A stretch of 64,000 nucleotides of DNA from Sclerotinia nivalis. Its lineage: Eukaryota; Ascomycota; Leotiomycetes; Helotiales; Sclerotiniaceae. Within the stretch, counting starts at the first letter, position 1, and the number at the start of each line of letters is the position of its first letter. The notes under the pieces were generated by a model. That model did not search any database, was not told the origin of the DNA, and worked only from the letters and a program-made list of their open reading frames with translations. Below are positions 49,400-60,126 of this stretch, piece after piece. Both the position numbers and the translations under genes were made by a program. The stretch spans positions 7,502,001 through 7,566,000 of the forward strand of contig JAPEIS010000001.1 in NCBI GenBank assembly GCA_029531795.1, read 5' to 3'.

Positions 49400-50154
49400 G
49401 GCTTGTTGACTCGAATTGGCTTGTATAGCAAGGGGTTCCAACAGCCCAGGTTCGAATTTCGAGGGGGTAATATTTAATCCGGTGGGGAACTGATATAGCA
49501 ATGAGATGATATAACTGTATGATCCTTTTGGAATGGTGGTGCGAATTGAAAATATCTGGGGAATGTGTTTGACTCAGAATATCTTCTTGATACTCCATAC
49601 ATGGAGAAGGACTTCTTCTGATCCGGCCCTTCCTGTCTAGATCTTACTTGGTAGCACTTGCCAGCAGTGGGTGCACGGGGACTGACGGTCCGTTTCCCAA
49701 CCTTCAAATTCTGTAACTAATACAGTCTTCAAATTGATTGATTTTATAATTCATATTACTATTGTTTGAGCTGTAATGATTAATTTTTGAGGTTAAAAAG
49801 TATATAAATGAATAGCACAAATTTCATATCGGACCATCAGTCTCTGAACCCACTGATAGAGGGGAATTCCAAGGCCCGCCGGGATTACGTTTTGCCGAAG
49901 TTTCGGGGTACCGATATTGCCGATGAGCTTAGAAAGCAGTCTGGTACATCCATGACGGAGCAGATCGTGAAAGTGGTAGGGAAGCTCATAGAATAATAAT
50001 TGTCACCATCTACGACTTACGATTGCCATCCGCATCAACCATTTTCCCCCGTTCTAAATCAGAAGTTTTTATTCTTTTCTACCATACAATTTAGAGATTC
50101 CTTATCTTCTGTATTCTATATCTTAATTACCTATTCTCTCCATAATAAAAGGCT
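49400..50154. other. divergent intergenic region, PIM1 upstream
   Basis: About 0.75 kb between the minus-strand candidate and PIM1. Positions 49396-49433 match the inverted copy downstream (2 mismatches in 39). A GAA-gt-TTC pair at 49897-49904, preceded by an imperfect TTG unit, resembles a heat-shock element about 250 bases before PIM1. A 62-codon ORF at 49808-49996 overlaps it. Confidence 0.45.
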
Positions 50155-53100
50155 ATGCTTTACGGCCAAAACTTACCGTGGCGGATTGCGCTTCGAAATG
50201 TAGCCATTAAACAAAATACAGAGGCATCGAGTACGATTTTGAGGAGGACAATCAGACAGCATCATGTCGGAACCGCACATTCATTAATCTCTTTGCGACC
50301 TCTCTCGATTCATCCAGCTCTGGGTGGCGTCGCAAGATTTTCAACATCTCCTTCTAGACGAAAAGATGTCCCGAAAGATCTTTTTAATCAAGCGGAGATA
50401 ACAGCAGCAGAAGATAAGAAGGAGAAAAAGGCGAAGGTAAAGACTGAATCACTTGAGGAAGTCAGTGGCGAGAATGAAGTGGAAGCCAAGAGCAAGACAG
50501 ACGAAGCATCATCCTCTAGTAGCAACACTTCTTCTGGAAGTGCGATTGATGCGAAAGGAAGTAGTGCTGGGGGTGCGGGTGATTCTGGCAGTGGTGATGG
50601 CGGAAAGAAGGGCCGCAAAGGAAGTTCGGAAAAGGCTTTGCAAAAGGCTACGGTTCCAGAGGTGTATCCACAAGTGATGGCAATTCCAATAACCAAGAGA
50701 CCTCTATTTCCTGGGTTCTACAAGGCTGTCACCGTGCGAGATCCCAACGTTGTAGCTGCTATACAGGATATGATGAAGAGGGGTCAGCCATATATTGGAG
50801 CTTTCTTGTTTAAGGACGACAACATGGATAAAGATATCATTGAGAACATAGATGATGTGCATGATGTTGGAGTTTTCGCACAAATAACCAGCGCTTTTCC
50901 TGTTCATGGGGATGATTCTGCTCTGACTGCGGTACTTTATCCACACCGTCGAATCAAGATGTCTGCTCTTATCGGCCCAGAGCGTGAGGGCGCTGATGCA
51001 AAGAAGACCGAAAGCACCCAAGCTGAGCCGCCTGTTCCTGAAATCATTCCCGCAAAGTCTACAAAGGAGGAAACTTCGGAGAAGAAGGGCGATGTTGTAG
51101 CCAGCTTCGAAGAAGGGACGGTTGCGCAGAAAAGTGCGGACCGCCCCGTACTGCCGTATGAGCCAATATCGTTCCTACGCAAGTACCCTGTCAGTTTAGC
51201 AAATGTGGAAAATCTGACGGAAGAGTCATATGATCCCAAGAGCCCTATAATCCGTGCTGTCACAAATGAGATCGTAAATGTGTTCAAGGAAGTGGCAACT
51301 CTTAACAGCCTCTTCCGAGACCAAATTTCTACATTCTCCATGAGTCAGTCATCGGGCAATGTTATGTCGGAGCCCGGGAAGCTTGCGGATTTTGCTGCTG
51401 CGGTTTCTGCTGGTGAAGTCTCCGAGCTCCAAGATGTACTTGAGACTCTCAATATCGAGGAAAGATTACAAAAGGGTTTGACTGTCCTGAAGAAGGAATT
51501 AATGAATGCTCAGCTACAGTCCAAAATTTCTAAGGATGTTGAAAACAAGATTCAAAAGCGTCAACGCGAATACTACTTGATGGAACAATTGAAAGGTATC
51601 CGCAGAGAGCTCGGCATCGAGTCTGACGGCAAAGACAAACTAGTTGAAAAATTCAAGGAGAAGGCTGCTAAGCTTGCGATGCCGGAGGTAGTCAGGAAAG
51701 TCTTTGATGAGGAAATCAACAAACTAGCACATCTCGAACCGGCCGCGTCTGAGTTCAATGTGACCCGAAATTACTTGGATTGGTTGACACAAATCCCTTG
51801 GGGTCAGCGCAGTGCAGAAAACTTTGGAATCAACAATGCAATGACTGTACTTGATGAAGATCATCATGGTTTGAAGGATGTGAAAGATCGCATTTTAGAA
51901 TTCATCGCGGTTGGAAAACTAAGAGGCACTGTAGAAGGTAAAATCTTATGTTTTGTTGGTCCTCCTGGCGTCGGTAAGACGAGTATTGGTAAGAGCATTG
52001 CCAGAGCTCTCAACCGTCAATACTACAGATTCAGTGTTGGAGGTCTTACAGATGTTGCGGAGATTAAGGGTCACAGAAGGACGTATGTCGGAGCACTTCC
52101 TGGACGAATTATTCAGGCGCTGAAGAAATGCCAAACTGAAAATCCATTGATCTTGATTGATGAGATCGACAAAATCGGACGAGGTCATCAGGGTGATCCA
52201 GCATCTGCACTTTTGGAATTACTGGATCCCGAACAAAACACTTCTTTCCTCGACCATTATCTTGATGTACCTGTGGACCTTTCTAAAGTTCTCTTCGTCT
52301 GCACTGCCAACATGACTGACACTATCCCTCGACCTCTACTGGATCGTATGGAAATGATCGAATTATCTGGGTACGTTGCAGACGAAAAAATGGCGATCGC
52401 GGAGCGCTATCTTGGACCAGCAGCCAAGGAATTGGCTGGGTTAAAAGAGGTTGATGTCAACCTTAGTAAAGAAGCTATCGAGGAATTGATCAAGTCTTAC
52501 TGCCGAGAGTCTGGTGTTAGAAATCTCAAAAAGCAAATTGAAAAGGTTTACCGCAAGTCTGCTTTGAAAATTGTACAGGATCTTGGAGAGAGTGTTCTTC
52601 CTGAAGAAGAGGCTTTGACTGATGAAGGCAAGGCAGCGTTGGAAGAATCTAAGAAAGATCAGACGGACGTTAAAGAAACACCGGAAGCGATTGAAAAAGA
52701 GACTACTGAAGTACCTCGAGTTAGTCTCAAGGTTCCTGATGATGTGCATGTCACAATTGGCAAGGACAATCTTAAGGATTATGTAGGTCCACCTGTTTTC
52801 ACCTCAGATCGCCTATACGACGTGACCCCTCCAGGAGTCGCAATGGGCTTGGCCTGGACACAAATGGGTGGTGCTGCATTATACGTCGAGTCAATTCTCG
52901 AAAGCGCTCTGTCACCATCCTCCACCCCTGGCCTCGCTACAACCGGTAACCTTCAAGCCGTAATGAAAGAATCAACCACCATCGCATACTCCTTCGCCAA
53001 GTCAGTCATGGCGAAGAATTTCCCAGACAATCATTTCTTCGACAAAGCCAAGTTACATCTTCATTGTCCCGAAGGCGCGGTTCCAAAAGATGGACCGTCA

Positions 53101-53530
53101 GCGGGTATTACTATGGCATCATCCTTACTTTCTCTCGCTTTGGATCGTCCCCTAGATCCTACGATTGCCATGACAGGTGAACTTACCGTTACTGGCAAGG
53201 TTTTGAGGATTGGTGGATTGAGAGAGAAGACTGTGGCCGCTAGACGAGCAGGCAGCAAAATGATCATTTTCCCGGACGATAATATGAGTGATTGGTTGGA
53301 ACTTCCTGCTGTAAGTACATATCATTTGCATTCTATTTCCGAATCGCATGCCATGTAGAAATGATTGCTAATGAATCAAATAGAACATTAAAGATGGAAT
53401 CGAAGGAAAACCAGCAAAATGGTATTCCGACGTCTTTGACCTCGTCTTTCCAAATCTGGATAAAGAAGCAGCAAATGGTCTCTGGAAAGATCGATTGGCG
53501 AAAAAGAAGGGGGATAAGGAGGATGAGTGA
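50155..53530 (+). CDS. PIM1: PIM1/LON, mitochondrial Lon protease
   Basis: ATP-dependent matrix serine protease that removes misfolded and oxidised proteins and binds mtDNA in yeast. Two exons, 50155-53310 and 53384-53530, give 1100 residues. A basic presequence comes first, followed by a low-complexity Lys/Glu/Ser region (about 75-165). The Lon N-terminal domain begins near VMAIPITKRPLFPGFYKAV. The AAA+ domain has Walker A GPPGVGKT (602-609) and Walker B LILIDEIDKI. The protease domain has the catalytic serine at S982 in PKDGPSAG and the lysine at K1025 in GGLREK, 43 residues apart as in bacterial Lon. The 3' exon restores the conserved end (WYSDVFDLVFPNL); without it the ORF ends 16 codons after the donor. 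All catalytic residues are present. Very secure. Confidence 0.96.
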
Positions 53531-54978
53531 GTTACACTTATGAAAATGACGAGTGATGTAAATATTAGAAGAATCTGGTGAAAGCTGGTGATACTAGTGA
53601 TAACTTGGTTATATTGGTGCATGCAGCGATCCATGTTTTTTAGCATGATGATTGATGAGCGGAGCCATGGGCATTTCTGGCGTTGGGGATTGGATTGGAT
53701 GAAAGGAACTCTACTCTGCAAATTTACGTACGCATCTATGCATGGGCATGGCATGGCATTTGGGTGGAATGGTGGCGAAGGGTGGTGGATGGGGAGAAGG
53801 TTTGGGGAGGGAGGGGGGGAGGTTGCATGTGATCTAGGTAATTCTCCCTTTAATGGAAAATTTGGTCAACTCGGGAGGTATTCCGGGATGGTGCGCTAGA
53901 TGCTTCATGCTATGGTTGTAAGATCTTATTTAGTGTGGGATTGAAAATGAAAGAAATAAAGAAATAAAGAAATGCGCCGTTTATATGGATTTGAATTGGA
54001 TTTGAAATTGGATTTGTATGTGTATATGTATTTGAACTGGCTTGGCTTGGCTTTTGTGATTGTGATTGTGATTGTATAGTTGCGTGGTTGTAGTTGAGGA
54101 AGGTAATTTTTGATGGTCTATACTCGAGTATATATAAAAGGACTCATCCAATCGATCTTTCCTATTTTTTGGAATACGATGGGAGTTTGAATTACTTGAA
54201 AGCACTTGCTAGAATGAGTAATCCAAGTCGTTCAACTTCAATTTGAACAAAATTCGCACTTTCAACAGCTTGCTATGTCTGGTATGTAAAACAAAAGTTC
54301 TTTTTTAATGGTCTCTTGTCAATCGAGCTATAAATCTGATGCTTGTAAAATTCATCTGTTCCAAAGAATTCAAACTTACTGAATTACCTCGGATGCCATT
54401 CATGTACATTACTAACAGTTATTATAGGAACAGGTCGGGACGCGTAGGTGTTCTTTCTGTCCATTTGACAGCTGTATAAATTAACGAAAAGAAATCGTCG
54501 CTGCAATCAATGAGCGAATGCACGTGTAAATCATAGCTCTTCTCTTCCTATCCGTATATCCACTGACATATTTGCTAGGGTATCGAAATTGATAACCTCG
54601 AAGTCAGTATCTACGTATCCACGTTGCCGACCTCATCCTATGGTTAACCTTGGATATGCAACTCTAGTTCGAAGAGAATTCAAGAATTGTTAGTAGATCT
54701 GCGATCTTTAGACCTTGTGATAAGATGCATGGCTGACATGAGATACACCTTGATAGACACAATGAAAATGAGCGACTGTTAATGATAACCTCATGACATA
54801 GTAAATCTTGTTTAAAATATACCGCTGACATTATATCTGCCTTGATAGGAGATCAGTGAACGCACAACTGTCAGTAGCTCGCTCTCTTTGGTACAGACAA
54901 ACCCATTGGAAATCAAAATTGATCACTGACTTTCATGCTGTCGACAGCGTTGCAGTGGATGCGGCAAGGTCAGTGGTT
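53531..54978. other. intergenic region, 1.4 kb
   Basis: PIM1 3' UTR followed by spacer. It contains repetitive TTGGATTTG and GTGATTGTGATTGTGATTG stretches at about 53985-54080. A possible spliced start ATGTCTG with GTATGT donor (54275-54282) and TTATTATAG acceptor (54428) leads to a stop after eight codons, so no gene is called. Confidence 0.5.
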
Positions 54979-55150
54979 CCCTTGCGATACAAGCCAATTC
55001 GAGTCAACAAGCCATAGCGCATTAAGTTCGTTTGCCCCCTTTTTTGTATTCTCGTTTTTGGGGAAAAGGAAATCAAGAAGAAAGATGAAAATAAGAATTA
55101 AAGAGCTGGTATACAATAGAAGGATATGGGATTGCTAAAGAATGATATTC
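54979..55150 (+). pseudogene. inverted, internally deleted copy of the multi-intron gene
   Basis: Positions 54979-55017 match the reverse complement of 49396-49433 with 2 mismatches in 39 bases, covering the leader and start-codon region of the minus-strand candidate; the start ATG reads ATA here. Directly after it, 55021-55101 aligns without gaps to the candidate's last exon (26 codons plus stop, 13 differences), and similarity continues to about 55150. The roughly 1.1 kb that separates these two blocks in the other copy is absent, so this looks like a remnant after an internal deletion. A longer plus-strand ORF through it (54935-55138) is in a different frame from the conserved exon. Confidence 0.6.
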
Positions 55151-55155
55151 TTTTC

Positions 55156-55353
55156 TTGGAGTTGGAGTTGGAGTTGAAATTTGAATTGGAGTGGAAGTTT
55201 GAGTTTGGTGTTGAAGTTTGAATTTGGTGTTGAAATTTGAATTGAAGTTGGAAATTGAATTGGAATTGGAGATTGAATTGGAGTTGGAGATTGAATTGGA
55301 GTTGAAGATTGAATTGGAATTGGAGATTGAATTGGAGTTGGAGTTTGGAGTTT
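55156..55353 (+). repeat. TTGGA/TTGAA-rich minisatellite-like tract
   Basis: About 200 bases built from degenerate copies of GGAGTTGGAGTTGGAG, GAATTGGAGATTGAATTG and TTTGAATTTGG units, purine-rich and nearly C-free on the plus strand. Typical of slippage-grown low-complexity DNA. It begins a few bases after the inverted gene remnant. Confidence 0.8.
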
Positions 55354-56592
55354 AGTTCTTATTGGGAAGAAGGGTGTAAATGATTGGATTTCTATTTGTG
55401 AGTGTTAGATTAGTTTGAGGAAGAGTATTGTAAGGTTTCGCTTTTGTTGGAGGTTGTATTTGATAGATAGTTCCCGACGGCGAAGATATTGGGTATCGTA
55501 TCTGTGAATAAATATCTCCAGGCTCGTTTAGTTGGGTTATGCCCCTTTATATTGTAGGCGTGCTTGTGTTTGAGTTTTGGAGGGGAGAAATTGATTGTAG
55601 ATTAGATAGATGACTTGAGCGTGATTTGCAAGTTGTAGTTCCTGTTCCCTCACAAGTCCTGGTCTGGAAAAATGTAAATGACTGGCTTTTATGGTCGATA
55701 TCTGTGATATACCACTAGGTTGACGAGTAGTTCCTGTTCCTTTTCTTTGTAACTAGGTTTGACTAGACTCATTTTTCAAGTCGTAATAGAAAAGGAATTG
55801 CTTATAGATGATGTGCGGGTAGTTGATCCACGGTCTGATGTCGCACTGGATCAGGCCTGCCAATCAATGATATACTCATAACTTGAGATTGTAGATACTC
55901 CTTCTACTTTCCTTGTGATTGTTATGAAGTCCTCGTCGAAAGGAACTGGCCGTGGATCATTGCGGATAATTGATGTAATCTTATGATCTTATGATCTTAT
56001 GTCGTACCAGATCATTGACTTATAATCAGTAATATACCCTCGAGCTTACTGTGTATCTTGCCAATCCTCGTCATCTTCATGGTGATCAAATTCTCTCGCT
56101 CGTTCCCTTGTCCTCGGGTGAACGTACATAGTTCCCCGCGATATTGATCAGTTATACATTGCGTGGTACTTATAGATAGTCTGTGGGGCTGAGTAAATGT
56201 ACAGTAGTGCGGGGAGCAACAGGTTATTTTAACGGCGGGCGGGGCGACCCTCTAGTTCCAAGGTATTGGAGAAGAATCGGCTCTTACCCGTAAACACCTT
56301 CTCTATCGGATGCAGTAAGCCAAACCTCATAGCGAGTTTATGTTCTTATTACTTCATTAAGTATGCTCGTGTGCAATTTGTACAGCACCCAAGGTTGGAA
56401 TCGGATATTTTAGAGTTCTCGCCTCACTAAAAGGCTAGGGAAATGCCAAAAGCGCATGATTGCATACGTGGGCGATTTATAGCAAGAAGCCTCATGTATA
56501 CCCAAGGAGTGGCTTGTTAATGCCCAACGAGATCTCGATGAGATGGGGGTATATGTAGGAGGGGCAGGAGGTAGTGATCTGATTCTGATGGT

Positions 56593-56622
56593 GATGTAGC
56601 GATGTAGCGATGTAGCGATGTA
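56593..56622 (+). repeat. 8-bp tandem repeat (GATGTAGC)
   Basis: Three perfect GATGTAGC units and a partial fourth, head to tail. Confidence 0.85.
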
Positions 56623-57168
56623 TTGTACTTGCGTATAGTTTGGGGGATAGACCTACGTAGATGGAATTTTATATGGGGTCAGGAAATACAAGTTACTGTT
56701 TTTTTGATGTTACAGTAACACAGCTTTAAATGTCCGTGGTCATGAAGTGAATTTGTGTTTCGTGTTGAGATTCAAAGGAAGTGAAGGATCGGTGTGGTGT
56801 GCAGATATATTGTAACGAGAAAATTGTGATCAATACGTAAGTTTTATTCTATTGTGTGAAATATTTGATGAAATACTTGATGATGTACATGATGATCTCG
56901 TCATCATCAATTCCATCAGATCGGGGCGTTCAACATGTGAAACGAAATGTCTCAATAATAATTCAAGCGAGGCAATGGAAAAGAAAATAAAGGCAACCAG
57001 TGGGGAAAGTGGAATAACCTTAGTGGAGAAATGACATTTCATCCCACCAACCCCCTCAATGGAAAAAAATCAAAAAAGAAGCATGTTCCTGAAATTCCGG
57101 GTTATTGTTGTCATCCCGCCCTGAATAGTAAAATATCTATGCCACCTCATATATTCTTGGGAAAAATG

Positions 57169-57218
57169 CACTCACTCACGCACTGCACGCACTCACTGCA
57201 CGCACCGCACGCACTGCA
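57169..57218 (+). repeat. CACGCACTG-type tandem repeat
   Basis: About 50 bases of imperfect CACGCACTGCA/CACTCACTG units, followed by a GCATTGATGCATGTGCATC palindromic patch, about 0.6 kb upstream of the kinase-like gene. Confidence 0.75.
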
Positions 57219-57828
57219 TTGATGCATGTGCATCACACAAACCGCAGCACAGCAAATCATTGATGATGCTCTCTCTATTTGGTCTTCTCGTTTTTCCACC
57301 TTCTTTTAATTTGAGAGAGTACAGCCTTCTTTTTTCTCAATTGCATTGCATCTTTTGATCCCTTTTTTCTATTCTTAAAATATACCTATTGATCTTGTCC
57401 AATTAATTGTTTTCATATGTTGTACGAACAAGGCTGGGGGAATTGAACAAGTTGACCTTGTTCACGACCACCTCAAGAAAAAAAATCAATAAACATCGAC
57501 GTCAATACCTTGGAATGAGATACTTTTTCTTCGCGCCTCATTCTCCTTTTTAATGCTTTTGAATCCAATGATACCCTTTTCTTCTTAATATATTGAAAGA
57601 GCATCGTGTGTCTCTTTACTTCATTTTACCGGATAATTGCTGGCGACACAAACAATTTACCCCGTGCAGTCTGACTATCTTACAAGCCTACCGAATCATT
57701 GATGTGACCCTTCTTAAAAAGAAATCATATTACCATTTTTCTCGGTGTTATTTCGTTTCTGCAGATGTAGGAATAGATTTCTCTTGCGCAATACTTCAAT
57801 TCGAGTGTACTGACAAATATCTCAGTTG

Positions 57829-60126
57829 ATGGGAAAATACTGGTTTAAATTTACGAGAAGGACAATGGCACCAAAGGAGCCAGGTTTGCCGGCATCGAAC
57901 GATCATAAGATATCCTGGTTTCGAAAGTTCATCTTTCCCAAGAAGGATGAACGCCATACGCCACCGAGCTCTCCACCCAACGCTCCACCGAACGAGGCTC
58001 AACCGCCAGGGTTAGCTCGTCGAATTTCGAGAAGGGTTGTCCCTGGACTTCCAAGAGCGGGCACCTTTAAAAGACAACAATCGGAGCTGAGGGATAGATT
58101 AGAACCGGTCAAGCCAAATGCTGATGAACGGCGGGCAGCTTCAGTGGATCGTCGACTAAATAATTCGCATCGCTCATCTTCAGCTGCTTTGAATCGTGGT
58201 CCAAGAACCAGCGCTCCTGAATTTCTGGAAAGGGCGGAGACTATCGATAAGACGTTTGATAGCGTATCTGTGCGACCACCTACGGCAACTACAAATGAAC
58301 ATGAGAACGAATCTCAAGGCTATGTGGATGTTTCGAAGGAGGAGAAGCAGGGCTCACATATCGAAGAACAATCGATATCTACAGATGCATTCGACGAGAT
58401 ATTACTTGAGGAGCTGGAGAAGAAATGGATCTTGAATTTGAGCATGCATTTTCGAGACAAATCTAAAAGAGAGAAGTTCTTTGTTACGTATGCAGAAACA
58501 CCGACACATTGGCGAAGGGTCACAATCTCCCTGGATTATAGAAATGCACCGAGTAATTCCCTGGAGGAGGAGCTACAGCGGACAAGGTTCCAGAGAGACA
58601 AAAGTGCACGCATTTATGAGGCTATTCGGGAATCACTTCAGGACATCCAATTTTACGATACTGTGACAAACCTCAAGTTGGAGACACAGGATGAACGGCT
58701 CCATGTTCATGTCGTGGAAGATCTCTCTGAAGTTATTCACTATCCTCCGGTGAAGGCTCTTAACCACCTTCCATGTCGCAGAGTTCTCGAATCAGAGCTT
58801 GAATTTGATTCTCATCTATCCGGCTTCGTTTACAAAGTTATCGTGGCCGGGCAAGTCTTTATCAAAAAGGAAATCCCAGGACCAGATCAAGTGGAAGAAT
58901 TTTTATATGAGATTAATGCCCTACACAAACTTTCCGGATCTCATAGTGTGATTCAATTTGGCGGCGTCGTACTTGATAATGAAGCAAAGTGCGTGAAAGG
59001 CCTTCTGATTAGCTTTGCCGAACAAGGAGCATTGATTGACGTTATTTATGATGGTGATGGCGGAATCCCCTGGGAAAGACGGGAACGTTGGGCCAAACAA
59101 ATTGTTCATGGACTTTCCGAAATTCACGAGGCGGGCTTCGTTCAAGGAGATTTCACTTTATCTAATATTGTTATAGATGCGGATGATAATGCAAAGATTA
59201 TCGATATCAATCGACGAGGTTGTCCAGTTGGATGGGAACCTCCGGAGGTTGCTGCATTAATCGAAAGCAACCAGAGGATATCGATGCACATAGGCGTCAA
59301 ATCCGATCTGTATCAACTTGGGATGGTTCTCTACGCCTTGGCCACTCAGAACGATGAACCAGAAACTCAAAGGCCGTTGACATTGTCTATTTTCCCGCCT
59401 GATGTGCCGAGCTATTTCCTGGAAGTTTGTGGTCGTTGTCTTAGCGAGGATCCCCGAAATCGATTGCAAGCTGCAGTCTTGCTAAGCATCTTTCCTGAGA
59501 TTGATGATTATCGTGATATATATGATGATCAATCGCCAACTCCTATTGTCATAGATGTTAAACATGCCGATGAAGGGGAATTTTTGGTTACGGTTCATGA
59601 TAACAACGAGGTACACGACAATGATGTACCAGAAAGAGGTCGATCACGTTCTAAACCTTATTCACCACCATTTATGGCATCCAGACCACCAGAAGCGTTG
59701 ATTGCAGATTTGAAGACACAAAATATCAGACCATCACAGATTCAATTACCCTTATCACTTTCTGGGTCTGATTATTCTAAAGATCAATCCGACCAGCAGC
59801 AGGATCATTATCAAAATACTTCAACTATAGAGAACTCAACATTAGAAACTCGACGGCAAGATTCTGAACGTCGGTCATATTCAGAAAAGGATACGATTGA
59901 TATCCAGTCCAATCCAACGACAGAACAAGCGCGAAACACAGTAGCGACACCTAATATATCAATGGCATACGCGGGGGATTTGGCACACATTGGAACCGGC
60001 GTTGATAGTGCACATATGGGATCCTTTACATTTGGAGCGGTTAACCTAGATGATGATGATTTAACGATAGATAACGATGCAGGCAATGTTTTCTATATGA
60101 CGGAGGAAAAGATATCAGTTGCATAG
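57829..60126 (+). CDS. divergent protein kinase-like protein
   Basis: Single-exon 765-residue protein with a degenerate kinase fold in its middle. The N-terminal 320 residues are basic, Pro/Ser-rich and then acidic. In the kinase-like domain (about 325-575), a VAIK-type lysine lies in GQVFIKKEI (K346/K347). The HRD triad reads QGD (D441) with the loop asparagine N446 in GDFTLSNIVI. The DFG triad reads DIN (459-461), and APE reads EPPEV. The catalytic aspartate, metal-binding Asn and first Asp of DFG are therefore kept, while HRD-His/Arg and the DFG Phe/Gly are replaced. The C-terminal 190 residues are Ser/Gln/Asp-rich. Many such soluble kinase-like proteins exist in Pezizomycotina; substrate unknown. 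The ATG at 57829 is first; the next Met at 57865 is an alternative. Confidence 0.82.
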   Translation: MGKYWFKFTRRTMAPKEPGLPASNDHKISWFRKFIFPKKDERHTPPSSPPNAPPNEAQPPGLARRISRRVVPGLPRAGTFKRQQSELRDRLEPVKPNADERRAASVDRRLNNSHRSSSAALNRGPRTSAPEFLERAETIDKTFDSVSVRPPTATTNEHENESQGYVDVSKEEKQGSHIEEQSISTDAFDEILLEELEKKWILNLSMHFRDKSKREKFFVTYAETPTHWRRVTISLDYRNAPSNSLEEELQRTRFQRDKSARIYEAIRESLQDIQFYDTVTNLKLETQDERLHVHVVEDLSEVIHYPPVKALNHLPCRRVLESELEFDSHLSGFVYKVIVAGQVFIKKEIPGPDQVEEFLYEINALHKLSGSHSVIQFGGVVLDNEAKCVKGLLISFAEQGALIDVIYDGDGGIPWERRERWAKQIVHGLSEIHEAGFVQGDFTLSNIVIDADDNAKIIDINRRGCPVGWEPPEVAALIESNQRISMHIGVKSDLYQLGMVLYALATQNDEPETQRPLTLSIFPPDVPSYFLEVCGRCLSEDPRNRLQAAVLLSIFPEIDDYRDIYDDQSPTPIVIDVKHADEGEFLVTVHDNNEVHDNDVPERGRSRSKPYSPPFMASRPPEALIADLKTQNIRPSQIQLPLSLSGSDYSKDQSDQQQDHYQNTSTIENSTLETRRQDSERRSYSEKDTIDIQSNPTTEQARNTVATPNISMAYAGDLAHIGTGVDSAHMGSFTFGAVNLDDDDLTIDNDAGNVFYMTEEKISVA

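Larger units (their letters stand above)
55151..57828. other. repeat-rich intergenic region, 2.7 kb
   Basis: No supported gene. It contains the TTGGA-rich tract, a triple ATCTTATG (about 55977-56002), the GATGTAGC and CACGCACTG tandem repeats listed separately, and a leader-like pyrimidine-rich stretch from about 57290 to 57600 before the kinase-like gene. ORFs are short and on both strands. Confidence 0.55.

Noticed and set aside
49440..49470. GGTTCGAATTTC resembling a tRNA B box
   Set aside because: No matching A box, acceptor stem or anticodon arm could be folded within 70-90 bases upstream.
49808..49996. 62-codon ORF in the PIM1 promoter, protein-like in composition
   Set aside because: No homology I recognise, no splice partner, and it overlaps the presumed promoter; could be an upstream ORF but cannot be supported.
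54275..54460. Possible spliced start (ATGTCTG, GTATGT donor, TTATTATAG acceptor)
   Set aside because: The joined frame stops after eight codons and no continuation could be found.
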